From NCBI GenBank assembly GCA_012295275.1, contig CM022672.1, positions 29,092,472-29,156,471 on the forward strand: a stretch of DNA of 64,000 nucleotides, in the 5' to 3' direction. Below, piece after piece: positions 1 through 12,440 of this stretch; the first letter of the stretch is position 1; each line of letters begins with the position of its first letter. A program made the translations under genes and the position numbers. This DNA is from Chrysomallon squamiferum. Taxonomy: Eukaryota > Mollusca > Gastropoda > Neomphalida > Peltospiridae. Under the pieces are notes generated by a model. The model worked only from the letters and a program-made list of their open reading frames with translations, had not been told where the DNA came from and did no database searches.

Positions 1-9
1 CTCGCGCTC

Positions 10-66
10 ACACACACACACACACACACACAAGGACACACAATACACACACACAGACACACACAA
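10..66. repeat. (CA)n microsatellite
   Basis: CA dinucleotide tract with a few AG, AT and GA interruptions at the very start of the window. It is simple sequence with no gene signal. Confidence 0.9.
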
Positions 67-150
67 TTTATCTAATCGGAGAGATAGAAACATACGTTAA
101 TTTATATTGATGGCAATGATATTTACAAATTACCCGTTACATCAAATACA

Positions 151-310
151 GTAGTAATAGTACTAATAGTACTAGTAAGGGTAGTGGTAGTAGTAGTAGC
201 AGTGGTAGTAATAGTAGTAGTAGTAGTAATAGTAGTAGTAGTAGTAGTAGTTGTTGTTGTTGTTGTTGTTGTAGTAGTAGTAGTAGTAGTAATAGTAGTA
301 GTGGCAGCAG
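151..310. repeat. Degenerate AGT/GTT trinucleotide tract
   Basis: Period-3 low-complexity DNA: AGT units with AAT and AGC variants, interrupted by a GTT run near 250-270. The open frame across it on the minus strand (poly-Thr) is an artefact of the period. Confidence 0.9.
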
Positions 311-784
311 TTATACCACTAATACTAGGGGAAACTGGGGACCGATGAGCCACTTTTAAGATATTTGAACATTTCACCCAAACCTTGATAGCTGTTTACT
401 GAAAAACTGGTGATGCTTACAGAGGCGTTATTGCTCTCGGTTACAATATAGAAATTGATAGGTTGCTTTAAACTACATCGTTGTGGGAGACACTTATGGT
501 TCATCGGTTCCCAGGTAAAGGGACCAATGTCCAAACATTAGGGTCCTATGTGCCATGATTTCAAACAGTGAAACTAGCTAGAAACAAAATATAAGTAATT
601 TATTATTTTTCAAGAGTCTTATACTAATACTGATTCTTATTCACGACTGAACCCATCAAAACCGCTACTGAATTTTCTGGTTCCTTTCTGTCTTTTGGTA
701 GTTTGCACAAAAGGTTTAGCAAGGACACCCAAAATCAAATCTGCCTCAGCTGAGCTTATTTGTTCCTGAACGGGCTCAGTAATT

Positions 785-1040
785 ATCGTAGTGGTAGTAG
801 TAATAGTAGCAGCAGTAATATCAGTAATATTAATATCAGCCGTTTCGTTAAATATAACATCACTATAATTAACTTGTAATTAACATAGCATAAGTAGTAG
901 TAGTAGTAGCAGCAGCAATAGCAGCATTAGTAGCAATAGTATTAGCAGTATTAGTAATAACAATATTAGTAATATTAGTACTAGCAGCAATAATAGTATT
1001 AATATTCGTTGTAGCAGTAATAGTAAGTAGAATGTAGTAG
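785..1040. repeat. Degenerate AGT/AGC/AAT trinucleotide block
   Basis: About 250 bp of imperfect period-3 repeat built from AGT, AGC and AAT units, with a short non-repetitive interruption at 840-890. It is one of about ten such blocks in the left half of the window. Confidence 0.85.
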
Positions 1041-1242
1041 TAATAAAACTAATAGTATTTTACTTAACACAATTATAAATCCGAAAACATTTTATTGCTG
1101 CATTATTAAAACCAAAAAGTTTATTGGAAAGTATCTGAAATCAAACTACAGTAACAAGACTGGTAACTCTCCTGTTTACTTCGTTATTCTGACTAATTTT
1201 CGTACTAAGACTGAAACTGTTTGAACGAAACATTCTGTATAT

Positions 1243-1319
<77 letters not shown>
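1243..1319. repeat. (AT)n microsatellite with CATA flank
   Basis: A short CATA run leads into about 30 uninterrupted TA units. It is perfectly self-complementary and would be prone to cruciform formation and length change. Confidence 0.95.
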
Positions 1320-1323
<4 letters not shown>

Positions 1324-4308
1324 TTTTAAAAATTAATTAACTGCAATGATCAAGTTAATTAAGTAACATACACAGTTAATTCCGATAATCCTATCAAAAA
1401 AAAAACATATATCAATGGAATTCTGGGTATTAACAAAACATAATAACGAACCTAATTATTACTGTATTTTATTATATTTAATATGTTATAATGTCCCTAA
1501 CGGAAATGAATTTTTGATAGTGTATTAAGGAAACAAAAAGGGAATATGAGCATTACATATGTTACTTTGTAGTCGGAGGAAACGCTGATTAGTTTTATAT
1601 TTTACTATTAAATTTATGCGAGCCAAACTCTTTACTGTCAGAACAGAAAAAGATAAACCCGTGGGTGGAGGACTTCTGCTGTTGACACAGAAACGACTGA
1701 GATACGAGTGCAGATTTTCTATTGTCGACACAGAAAAGATACAGATATATGTGTCGACATCCTATTGTAGGCAAAGAAAGGATAACGTCATTGTGGTAGA
1801 CATCTTATTGTTGTAAAAGGACATCTAAAGGTTTGACTTGCTAAGGACATCAAATATGCAGGTGTGAGTATCCTGTATTGCCAGAACAGAAACAGACAAT
1901 GATGAAAGTAAAAGACATCTTATTGTCGGAATAAAAAATAATAAAGTTATGTATGATCGAGTTCGGTTTATTCCCGATTCCGGCATTCCCGAATTTCAGT
2001 GAGATTATAACACATCTTAATTGGACACGCCAGTTGTTCCATTTCTGGCAGTTTATTTCTCACCCTTACTAATTGGTGTTCCGTCACTTTAATTGATGGC
2101 CTATCACCTTAACTGATGTACTTTTGTTAAACAGTTTTTTGACCACAATTTGAAAGCACATTCCATCACACTTTACACACGAAATGTCCCAGAAAGGAGT
2201 CCACCCCAAGCTGACAAGTAGGAAGCCGTGTCCCGGGTCACGTGACGTACTCCAGTTCCAGCTGGAAGAGCTTGTGCTTCTCTTATGGTAGTATTTCCTG
2301 TCTCCAAATTTTACTGAAATATAATTTCATGTCTCCAAACATTAATTTTTCTTGCAATCTCTATTCCAGCTCACCTCTGCTCTTCACTGCTCATTAAGGT
2401 TAATCTCGTTAATCGCCCCCTCTGTTCTTCGCATATCTCATTATACCCATGCGTCTAAATTGGCCTTAATTGCTCCCGCTTTTCTAATCTGGAGACTGCC
2501 AGTTCGTGTTATCGGAATACAAATTTACGTTTTCATCATACTTATTTAACAAGCTTCTTTCATTTAATCCAGTTTGCATGTTATTATGTGGATTAAACTA
2601 TGTGACCTTTAGTTAAACAGGTTAAGCGAGAGATAATACGATAATGGAATTAGTGTGATGAGTCATTTAGATTATGCTGACAATCGATTTTATTATAAAT
2701 TTTCTATATAAAAAGAAACTACCTTTTAATCCTAATTTCAAAATTTATCAAATAATGCATTTTAGATTATATTAAATTCTTTGATATGTATCAGTAGAAA
2801 GAATACTTGCTTAAAGTTTAAAGAACGTAAAATAGTTCACTTTCTGTTAATCTTTTTCCTCTTTCTTTATCTGTATACCTTTAGTAAATATATGCTATAT
2901 AATTCAAAACTAATAATTGTACGTGTTTTTGTGTGTCTGTGAGTTTGTGTGTGTGTGAGTGCGTGTATGCGTGTTATAATTTTTATAACAACTATAAAGC
3001 ATGAAATCTGAGATGTTCTGTTATAACCAATATGCTCATCCCCATGGATATTCGTTTCTACGACTAATCCATAACACTGTCCCCAGCACACACACGAGTA
3101 CATCGATCGTATAACCAGTAATTTGGAGACCTATTGAACATGAACAAAAGTCAAATACTCACACAAACCTGATATCTGACTGCTACATCCTTCAGACAGA
3201 TTTCATGACCTCCTGTTCCATCCTATTTGATCTTTAAAACTTCATGGACAGCTCCTTTTGAAACATTCACAAACCGACTATAATTACGTTTATTCAGTAA
3301 CAATGTATTACCAGGCACTCCGCTGTTAACGACCGTGTTCACAGGTCGTTAAACAGCCTCTCACTGATATTTCAAGCATGCTGTACTGGGGTGGGTTTGT
3401 GGCAACCATTTTTAGATATTGTTTCAATCTCACCTCTGCACCAGCAATAACCTTTTCAGTGGATTATAAAATGTTCATGATAGTAGTGTGCTGCATACTG
3501 CAATATACCGGAATAGATGAGATCTATTCTGATACACTTTACTTAGGTTTGGATTCTGTAATTACAGGTAATCGTTTTTAATCTGTTCTCAATAAAGAAA
3601 AGGTCTAAACGAAAACAGCGACGCAATAACTACGTTTTAAATATTGTTAACTTTTGCATATTGCTCAACAGAAAATAAAATCTGCGAAAAATTATAAAAT
3701 CTTGTAGTATGCGGTGCATGAAAAGAAAGTACAAATTTATGGACAAACTTTATTCTGGAAATTGCGAACGCTGGTGTATGAATGCTGCGTGAACGAGTCC
3801 GAGGCTGAGTAAGGGTTGTGCGAGATGAGATGTCTGAAGTTCTGCCTTGTACAGGTCACGTGCTGTCGTCATAAAATAATATAATAAATATTCTCAACTG
3901 CCTTTAATACGACCATTCGCATGAAAAAGGAAATGACGACGGTCTCAAGTTCCAGTTCTTGCATTCTGCTCGTCTACAGATTTTGAAATTTGTTGATAAG
4001 AAATCAGAAAATGAATATTCTAAGGACTGTTTGAAGATGCACTTCTCCGCTCAACATTCGTATAATCAGCTTTCGAGACAGACAACAAGTTTGTGTTTCC
4101 TGTCAGATGCGGCGTACCCACCGAAGTAATTTTTACTTCTTATGAAACATAATGACTCGATAATAACAATCAGATCTTCAGCCATGTGCGATAAAACGAG
4201 CGATTTCCTTTTTGAAAGAGGAAATATTTCTTAGTTCTGAAAAGCTATTCTATTTCTGTAAATTAGAAAAACATAATTACTCTGTCTGCTCGTGACGTAC
4301 GTGCGTTT

Positions 4309-4605
4309 AATATATATATATATATATATATATGAAAGTCATACATAAAACGTAGACACATAACACACACACACACACACACACAACAGCATCAGCAGTA
4401 CTAGTAGTTGTTTTACAGCAGTTGTAGTAATAGTGTAGTAGTATTTTTTACCACAGTACTAATACTAATAGTGGCGGTGGTTTTAGTAGTAGTAATATTT
4501 GTAGCAATAACGGTAGCAGCAGTAATAGCAACAATAACAGCATCAGCAACAGTTGTGACAGTAGCAGCAACAACATCAGTAACAACAACAAATATTATTA
4601 CTATC
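4309..4605. repeat. Compound AT, CA and AGT-type repeats just before the GPCR exon
   Basis: An AT run (4309-4333), a CA run (4362-4386) and a degenerate AGT/AAC block run up to about 25 bp from the splice acceptor at 4630-4631. Long open frames on both strands here come from the period-3 composition and are not genes. Confidence 0.85.
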
Positions 4606-4631
4606 ATGTCATTTGCTCTTTGTCTTTGTAG

Positions 4632-5407
4632 GTAAACTGGTTCCCATACTGGAGAATTCCGTGGCGCATGCGTCAGTGCTCACAATGTTGGTTATTTCCG
4701 TTGAAAGATTTCAGGCGATCTGCCACCCGCTGCAACTTCGCCGCAACAGACTTTTCTCTGTGACCATCAAGTGGGCGACCATAGCCCTCGTGTGGCTCGT
4801 GTCCTTCCTCTGCTGTCTGCCGTTTCTCTACATCGCCGTCTACAGGGATTCGCGTCATCTGGACGGCACCCCGATCAAGGTATGTCGACAGTATCTCAAA
4901 CAACCCTGGCAGAAAGCGTACGTGGCCATTCTGTTCGGCGTCTTCTTCGCCGTGCCGCTCTGCATCATGGCGGTCGTGTACGGTTTCGTTATTGAGAAGC
5001 TAATGCAGAAGACAGGCATGCTGTACAAAGAAGCCAGCCAGCGACCGAATCGGGTAAAGAACGCGAGGAGCAAAGTCGTAGTCATGAGCGTCATCATCAC
5101 CGTTCTGTTCTTTATTTTACACTGCCCTTTCAGACTGGTGGGGATGTGGATGACGTTCTCGCACGCCAGCAACATCGGCAAGCTGGGTTTCGAAGGCTAC
5201 TGGAACCTCATCTGTTTTATTCGTGTCATGTTTTACATAAACAGCTGCGTCAACCCCATCGTGTACTGCGTCGTGTCGTCCAAGTTCAGGCAGGCTTTCA
5301 GAAACATCTGTCAGCGACGACCACGTCATTTCCAGAAAACTGACAGCTGGACGAGTTCACGTATGCAGTCAGTGAACGGCAGACCCACGTCTCAGACCAC
5401 GGTGTGA
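4632..5407 (+). CDS. Class A peptide GPCR, C-terminal exon (TM3-TM7), partial
   Basis: This is the last coding exon of a rhodopsin-family receptor, probably for a neuropeptide (GHSR/TRHR-like group), acting at the plasma membrane through G proteins. It begins after the acceptor TTTGTAG. One T from the previous exon would complete TGT, the conserved TM3 Cys. Numbering from that Cys, the 258 residues show ERF at 25-27 (variant of D/ERY), Trp48 of TM4, Cys85 in extracellular loop 2 (disulfide partner), Pro109 of TM5, LHCPFR at 163-168 in TM6, and NPIVY at 208-212 (NPxxY) in TM7. A basic helix-8 region and a Ser/Thr tail end at TGA. His164 sits where the TM6 toggle Trp is usual. TM1 and TM2 are not in the window. 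Exon GC content is clearly above its surroundings. Class A membership is certain; the ligand is not known. Confidence 0.93.
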
Positions 5408-5534
5408 CTGTTGAGACCGGTCAGCTAGCAGACTGTGTCAGTTTTAACAAAAATAATTTAAATCTCTTACCACTCAGCCTGGATCTCGCCGGTTATCGTC
5501 ATAAAAATTAAATTCTACAACAACAACAAAAAAT

Positions 5535-5540
5535 AAAAAA
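5535..5540 (+). promoter_or_regulatory. Possible poly(A) signal of the GPCR gene
   Basis: AATAAA about 130 bp after the GPCR stop codon, inside a CAA/A-rich stretch. It is a weak call because A-rich low-complexity sequence makes the hexamer likely by chance. Confidence 0.3.
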
Positions 5541-6675
5541 ACCCAACAACACAACAACAACAAACCCTTCCCCCAACAACAACATGAACATTCTATAATC
5601 TACAACACCAATATAGATGTCAACGACAGTAACTTTATTGTAATAAACTGTAGGATTACAGTACAGAGGAGAATGTATCAGAGATATGGAATAACAAAAT
5701 TAAAATGCACGTGTGAAAGTGTAACATGGACGACATACGCTCTCACATACAGTTCGTTTTAACAAACATAATTGTGTTTTGATAGACACATATTTTTACT
5801 ATTAAACAGATTATTATATGAAAATATAAATATTCATTTAATTAGGGTCTCAAACAGTTTTTAAATCAGTTAATTTGAATCTCAGATTAACTCTTTGAGT
5901 TGTGAGAGAATTCATTTCTAGAAATAATCATGAAAACAAATAATAATAAAAAAAGTTAAATAAGTTAATTGTTCGAATTAGCGTCAATACTGACCTGAAC
6001 CTCGGCTAAATAATAAAATAATAATGGCAGCAACAGTAGCAATAACAACAACAACAGCACAGTTATTAATAGTATAACCTTTTTTACGTATTTACTCATT
6101 TATTTATTTACTTATTTCCTTTCCATCGGCTGGATTTTTCCATAATAATATCAATATCCCGGAGCGCGCGATCGATAACTAGACATTTTCAGAACATCAA
6201 AATATGATTTGGGTGTGTCTGGATTCAGATTAATTTTCTGATATTGCATGTCTAACAAATACTGACAGCAGAATTATGAAAACAAAAGAAATATCAAAAG
6301 ATATTTACAATGCACTGATTGATAGTGTACTTTGAACACAACAGTTACAAACACACGGACATATAGACACATACACACAGATACATAAGCATACACACAG
6401 GCACAGAGACACAGACATAAACATACAAACATACACACACATACACACAGAGACATAGACATATCTAAACAGGCACACCGACAAATATATTAATAATTTT
6501 TTCTTCTATAAACAATTTAATGTATATTGAGATAGACAGTCTCAGACATATGTAAATCCGTAGTTGCTTGTTTTTAATATTAACAGTCAATGAAGTTATG
6601 TCTTTGTGAACCCTGGTACTGGAAATGCTACACTCAAACATACATATGTTTCGACTTACGTAAAACCACAGTAAA

Positions 6676-6722
6676 TGTATGTATGTATGTATGTATGCAT
6701 GCATGTGCGTGTGCGTGTGTGT
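6676..6722. repeat. (ATGT)n / GTGTGC microsatellite
   Basis: ATGT tetranucleotide units grading into ATGC and then GTGTGC units. Confidence 0.9.
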
Positions 6723-6936
6723 AAACATGACCAAATAACAACAAATAAACTAATGTTTGATATTTCGTCACATAAAACACTGCTAAACATTCCTAAACTT
6801 GACCAAAAACTATTAAAACATATCTGATAATAAATTATCAAACACAACCAAAACAAATGACCAAACAATACCAAACTAATGGCCTTAAGATATATATTTG
6901 TTTGAAAACGATACTAATGCTATTACAACTTACACC

Positions 6937-7050
<114 letters not shown>

Positions 7051-7800
7051 GTGAGACAGTTATTTGTTTATATGGATTTATGTATGGCTGTGCGTCTATG
7101 TATATGTGTATGTGTGTATATGTATATATATTTATATATAAACACAACTATATATATACTGTGATTAATTTTCTTTTTGCCTGACTTAAATTAAAACATC
7201 GCATTTCCATCTTATTTCCGAAAGAGATTTAATTGCCGCAGAAAAACAAATTTGACATGTCGTCTATGAACATAAATAAACTTTTATGCCAGATATGTTT
7301 AGTCTTGATTGCAGACAAATATTTGATAGTTAAGATTCACCTACATTTATTTTTCTTTAATTTTCTTGTACATACAATTACTTACAGTGTTGTTCTGATG
7401 TTGACGATTATAATAATGTTGATGATGGTGACTTACAATATTATTGACTATTATACTGTTGATGTCGATGTTGATGCTGACTGTGATTTTTGTGTATTTA
7501 AATTATGTAAATTATGACTGTGAGTTTATCTGGTTCATTTGCAGAGATCTAATAATGTTCAAATCTTTACATAAATAAATAAATAAACAAATAAATTTCA
7601 GAAAGAGTAGATGGTGTGTATGTGTGTGTAACTGTCGCTGTGTGTTTGTCCGTCAGTCTATGTGTTATTTTTATGATTGTGAGTTGGTATGTATTGGAAC
7701 GTGTCGTGTCTTTCTCTCTGTTCGTATGTGTTTTTAGATTCACGTTCGTGCGAGGGTGCTTGTGCTTATATCTATATACATGTGAAAGTGCTGACACAAA

Positions 7801-7818
7801 TAAATATATATATATGTG

Positions 7819-7852
<34 letters not shown>

Positions 7853-7853
7853 T
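7801..7853. repeat. (AT)n microsatellite
   Basis: TA run with two short interruptions (GTG and AA). Confidence 0.9.
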
Positions 7854-7999
7854 AATGAAATGTAAAATCTGTTGTTGTTATAATTTTTAATTAGAGGTAA
7901 TATGTCGTCGACACTTTAAGTTATAAATTATGTTAGCTCGTGGAAGCTGCTTAACCACAGTAGAGGACACCGTTGACAACGTGGACACCGCTGGCTTGA

Positions 8000-8105
8000 A
8001 TGTTGCTAACATAGTGGTGGTCATCGCTGACGTCATTAGTCCTATCATATTCAACGCCGTTTAAGACGTTTTTGTCAGTAATTTTTGCGATCACAAAAAC
8101 ACGAT
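8000..8105. repeat. Dispersed repeat pair, copy 1 (partner near 10229)
   Basis: TGTTGCTAACAT, then GTGGTCATCGCTGA, TTCA.CGC.GTTTAAGA and GCGA.CACAAAAA occur in the same order here and at 10229-10340, with indels between. A diverged copy of the same element is the simplest reading; its class is unknown. Confidence 0.65.
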
Positions 8106-8892
8106 CGATGTTATATATATATACATATTAAAATACAAAATAAATAAATAAATAAATAATATCCGAAAAATAGCCCTTTCGGAGAAATAATAGGTAAAGG
8201 AAAAAATTTTCAAAAATTTAATTTTCCTATAAAATTATATATCAGAAAGAGAGAAAGCGAGAGAGAAAAAGCAGATTAAAATGATATGAAATAAGTTACG
8301 AATTTTTATCTGAATAAAACCGCTGGTATATTTCCTTCAAAATAAACTGTGATTTGTTATTTAATAATGAATATTCCATTTGACACTAAATATTTCATCT
8401 AGTTTCAAACCAAAATATGTATTATATATAACAATAAATCTTCTAGAACTATGCGGTATTTTTAAGCATAATGCTAACACTCATACATTTTATTTAATTA
8501 ATTGCACTAATCTTCTCAAATGTACCTTACACCTTAATTATGCATGTCTCAAAAACTGCATAGAAATTAAATTAAAAGATAATTTTTTCAAGATGAAGCT
8601 TTCGATGAGTTGTTGAGGCTTTTACATTTTCAAGCATTTTCTAACATTATCAATATTTAATAATAATTTTATTATCGTAACATTAATTAGCTTAATAATA
8701 TTAATTAGCATTAATTAGCCTAACACCTTCGTTGTAAAGATCTCAAGAGAAAATTGATAACAATGAAACTTGCTACGATCTTTATTCGTAAGGAAGATGT
8801 TTATAAGAAAGAAAATATTATCGGAATCTGCACTCACTTGGCTATTACGCCATCTAATTACTAAATCACACTACACAAATGAATTTTCCAGC

Positions 8893-9013
8893 TTCCCAGA
8901 CATCGGCAGCAACAGCAATCACTATGACAGCGTCGTTTGCTGAGAAAAACCACACATCCCGTTACCCCCAAATTAAGACTTTTGTCAAAACCAAGAAACA
9001 GTCAATAGCTTAA
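8893..9013 (+). other. Orphan candidate terminal exon, weak
   Basis: After TTTTCCAG, an acceptor-like site, one frame stays open for about 39 codons to TAA, with balanced codon use (ITMTASFAEKNHTSRYPQIK is part of it), and local GC is above background. No partner exon was found and no family is recognised. It could be chance. Confidence 0.2.
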
Positions 9014-9352
9014 TGAACAGCCTTTTGTCGTAGCAACGGCACGGTTTTCAGTGCATAATGGACAATTTTCTCCATTCAGAACGTGCTAGATTGGACATTG
9101 TTACACAAATCAGGATGAAATCTGACCTACTTATGTAACTTTCGAATACAAATCAGGCAGTAGGTTCTGAAATGACACAGCTGTTTTTATCAAATTTCTT
9201 TGATGCACGAGCGAGCCTCTCGCTACTCGCAGGTACTCGCAAACTTTGTGTGAAATAATTACTCCACTGATGTGGAGGCTTCACCACAGTCTGATATTCG
9301 CCGACATCATATAAAATCCTAGTGAAATCCAGTGTTAGGGTTACCATTATGT

Positions 9353-9636
9353 TTACGGTTAGACTTAGGGTAGGGTTAGTGTTAGGGTGAGTGTTAGGAT
9401 TAATGTTAGGTTAAGGTAAGTGTTAGGTTTAGGGTTAGGGTAAGCGTTAGGTTTAGGGTTAGGGTAAGCGTTAGGTATAGGGTTAGGGTAAGCGTTAGGG
9501 TTGGTTTAAGTTAGAGTTAAGGTGAAGGTTAGGGATAATGTAAGGGGTAGCATTAGGCTAAGGTTAGGATTAGAGTTAGGGAGTTAAGTTCGGGTGAACT
9601 TTAAGATTAGGTTAGGGGTTAGAGTAAGGGTTAGGG
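9353..9636. repeat. Degenerate telomere-like TTAGGG island
   Basis: About 280 bp of GTTAGGG-type units on the plus strand, mixed with GTAAGCG and GTGTTAGG variants. Around 9420-9500 they form a 24-bp higher-order unit combining GTTAGGTTTAGGG and TTAGGGTAAGC, repeated about three times. It is interstitial, with unique sequence on both sides. Confidence 0.85.
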
Positions 9637-10148
9637 AACAAAACAGAAAGAATTTTAATGAATAAACAATGTATTGAGTAAACAACAAAAACTGTAAAAT
9701 GTAACTATCAGTCAGTTTGAGAAACTTGTAGGCAGCAGTTTCTTTGTTGTTTTTTTGTTTGTTTTTTTTCCATTTGGAATGAGGATGAATAAATTCTTTC
9801 CATTTCCAAGTCTTGAACTTTCAATTTTGACATGACTGTGACAGAAGCATATAGATTTGCAATTTAAAAAAAACAAAACAAACAACAACAAAAAAACAAA
9901 CAAAAAACAACAAAAAAACAAACATAAATGTAATATTTATATTCTGTTTCTAGTTAATTCATGGTTACAAGATGAAATAAAATACTGTTTTTCTTATTGA
10001 TCTTAATTACACTTTTGTGTCGTAAGGAAATAATTACTTCTTTGGTCGAAATTAGATTAAGATGCGAACCTCTCCAACATTATTCTTTTCATATGACGTG
10101 ATACAACGACACCAAATCGAACAAATTACGTCATTAAATTATGGAAAC

Positions 10149-10185
<37 letters not shown>

Positions 10186-10195
10186 TATATATAAA
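10149..10195. repeat. (AT)n microsatellite
   Basis: TA run followed by imperfect AAATATAT units. Confidence 0.9.
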
Positions 10196-10228
10196 ATATA
10201 AAGAGAACACGAAAAGACTGATATGGAT

Positions 10229-10340
10229 GTTGCTAACATTGTGGTCATCGCTGAACTCTTTATGCCAAACATAGACTAAGTCAATGTCGTATTCACCGCA
10301 GTTTAAGAATCTTTTTGCGAACACAAAAAGATTCTTTCGC
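10229..10340. repeat. Dispersed repeat pair, copy 2 (partner near 8000)
   Basis: Shares TGTTGCTAACAT.GTGGTCATCGCTGA and a downstream GTTTAAGA, GCGAACACAAAAAG order with 8000-8105. A CA array follows at once. Confidence 0.65.
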
Positions 10341-10499
10341 TTTACACACACACACACACACAGATGCACTATATCTCTCTCTGTGTGTGTGTATTTATTA
10401 AGTTTATTAGCTGTTTTTCTATGTACATAAACTAAAGACTTAAAAAAAGAAAAATAATAAAATAGATTTAAAAAACGATTAATATCAAATTTTGCGCAC

Positions 10500-10615
10500 T
10501 CATTCATCTTTACTCGCTTTTAGAAAGAAAAAAATGAAAAGAAATAGTAATAATAAAATAAAATCTATATTTAGTCTCGTGACGTCACATATTCAGTTTC
10601 TCTGAGTTCAGCTAA
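10500..10615 (-). repeat. Dispersed inverted repeat, copy 1 (partner 15955-16050)
   Basis: The reverse complement contains CTCAGAGAAACTGAATATGT, then GACTAAA, then TTTCTAAAAGCGAGTAAAGA, in the same order and spacing as the plus strand at 15955-16050. It is a diverged copy in opposite orientation. Confidence 0.65.
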
Positions 10616-11589
10616 CCAAAAATATGATTATTTCACAATAAATAGATGTATTGAGTGATGACAAAATCTGTAAACTGAGACAGAAATTGTCGTCTGACCT
10701 TCAGTTTTATTTATTTATTTATTTACATATCTATTTTTGTATTTATTATTTATTTCAGCTGTAATTTTGTATGCCATTAAAATCAGTATGTATGAAACAT
10801 AAAGACACGTGTTTTTATTCTAATGAATGGTATGTTGTAAGTATACATTACTTTAAAACATTTTATCAACACACCCCAATACTAATGAAGATTAACTGAT
10901 AGATGAACAGCTTGTTTTTTTATTTATTTTTTATTTTATGATATTTGTGCAATAATATTAGAGGTAAGTAAACTGTATTTGCCTTTCAGCAACAGGCGTC
11001 GTTTCTCACTATTATTATTATTATGACGATACATCTCGTGTCAAAACCTATGACTAACTCATTTTCTTAATTCGATAATTATGTTTTCCTTTCTAAATGG
11101 TCTTGTGTTGACTGAGATGACAGAACTACAACTCTAATCTTGTAAGACGACCAGGACGATAAACTATTGATCTGGACATTGCTATCTACGTGTGTTTCTT
11201 ATTAGACAGACCGGCGTTTAGCCAAAACCTTAGAGAGACTGCGATTTGCGCGAGACTGTAAACAAAGATAAAAGAAATGTCCACTCTTCTACAACTTGTG
11301 AAGAGATATAAAAATGCCAGAACCGGAATTAAAGACTAATATCTATCAAAATAAGTAAATAAGTAAGTAAATAAATAAATGTAATGTACTGTAATACGTA
11401 ATATTATATAATGTAATACAGTATATTGATTTATTATATTACATTTAATTATGTAAATTAATATTTAATAAAAACTGAAATAAATAATTAAATAAAATAA
11501 TCAATTCCTTCTAACGGTGCAGCAAAACTGTAGTTGAAATTAATTTTCTATACTGTCCTTTAATAATGACTAGTATATTATTTTTATCA

Positions 11590-11890
11590 TTAGCCAAACA
11601 ACAGCCGATGTATACTGTTAGTTCTGCTGATAAACAATGGTCCATACATCAAAAGTGGTATCTTTAAGAAACAGACAAAATATATAGTTATCGATTTTTT
11701 TGTCGTTAAACAACAGCCGACGAAAATTATCAATAGCTGTGTCTTTAAACAATAGTCGATATAGACAATCAGTAGAGCTGAACCTAGACAACAGTTGTAT
11801 ACAATTACATATAGTGAATGGTTCATCTATGGCCACTGTAGACAATTATCAACAATGGAGTCGTTAAACAATAGCCGATGTATACAAGTA
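11590..11890. repeat. Degenerate tandem repeat, unit about 50-60 bp
   Basis: GTTAAACAACAGCCGA, TTAAACAATAGTCGATATA, CTAGACAACAGTTGTATAC and GTTAAACAATAGCCGATGTA recur at intervals of about 50-100 bp, with spacer sequence that also resembles itself. It is an old minisatellite. Confidence 0.6.
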
Positions 11891-12044
11891 AGTATACTAA
11901 TGTCGTAGTTAATCATGTGCAAAAACAAATTTTTGTAATAAAGTTTTATAATGACGGATCATCATAGAAATTTGACCAAAACGCCTGCCAAACTCTTCAT
12001 GTTTCCAATTAACATACAACTGTGTGGAATTTTTTAAAAGAAAT

Positions 12045-12140
12045 TAAAAAAAAAAAAAAAAAAAATATAGAAAGATAAAAAAAAAAAAAAAAAAAAAAAC
12101 GAAAAGAAAGATTACGTTTTTTTTTTTTTTTTTTTTTTGT
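12045..12140. repeat. Poly(A) and poly(T) inverted homopolymer block
   Basis: Two A runs of about 20 are followed, after a short spacer, by a T run of about 20. The block can fold into a long A:T hairpin. Confidence 0.85.
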
Positions 12141-12181
12141 TTTGTTTTTATACTTTTCTTTCTTCTTTCTTTTTGATACAT

Positions 12182-12440
12182 GGGTGTATATAGACATACT
12201 TATACACACAAAGATGCACACTTATAAATTCACATATCCATACAGACACATACCAACATACATACACACATATGTACATGCATACATACATACAAACATA
12301 CATACATGCATGCACGCGTATATACATATATACATACACATATATATACAAATATGAATCATACATACATATATGCACACATTCAAATATGCATGCACAC
12401 ACACCCATACGTACGTACGTACAAACACACATGAGAGAAA
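12182..12440. repeat. (CATA)n / (GTAC)n microsatellite region
   Basis: CATA-type tetranucleotides with TATA and CACA variants and a short GTAC run near 12410-12421. Several overlapping reading frames here are artefacts. Confidence 0.9.

Larger units (their letters stand above)
311..4631. other. Non-coding stretch, probably the intron or upstream region of the GPCR
   Basis: No exon encoding TM1 or TM2 of the receptor was found here, so the missing first part of the GPCR gene should lie left of the window and most of this stretch is probably intron. It holds AGT/AGC-type tracts (785-1040 and 4384-4605), an AT array, weak tandem repetition around 1620-1960, and two relatively GC-rich patches near 2184-2290 and 3770-3870 that each contain CACGTG. 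No confident gene was seen. Confidence 0.5.

Noticed and set aside
3378-3581. Plus-strand frame MLYWGGFVATIFRY... considered as a missing GPCR exon
   Set aside because: It has no TM1/TM2 motifs (no GN..V or LAxxD) and does not end in the phase needed to complete the TM3 Cys codon.
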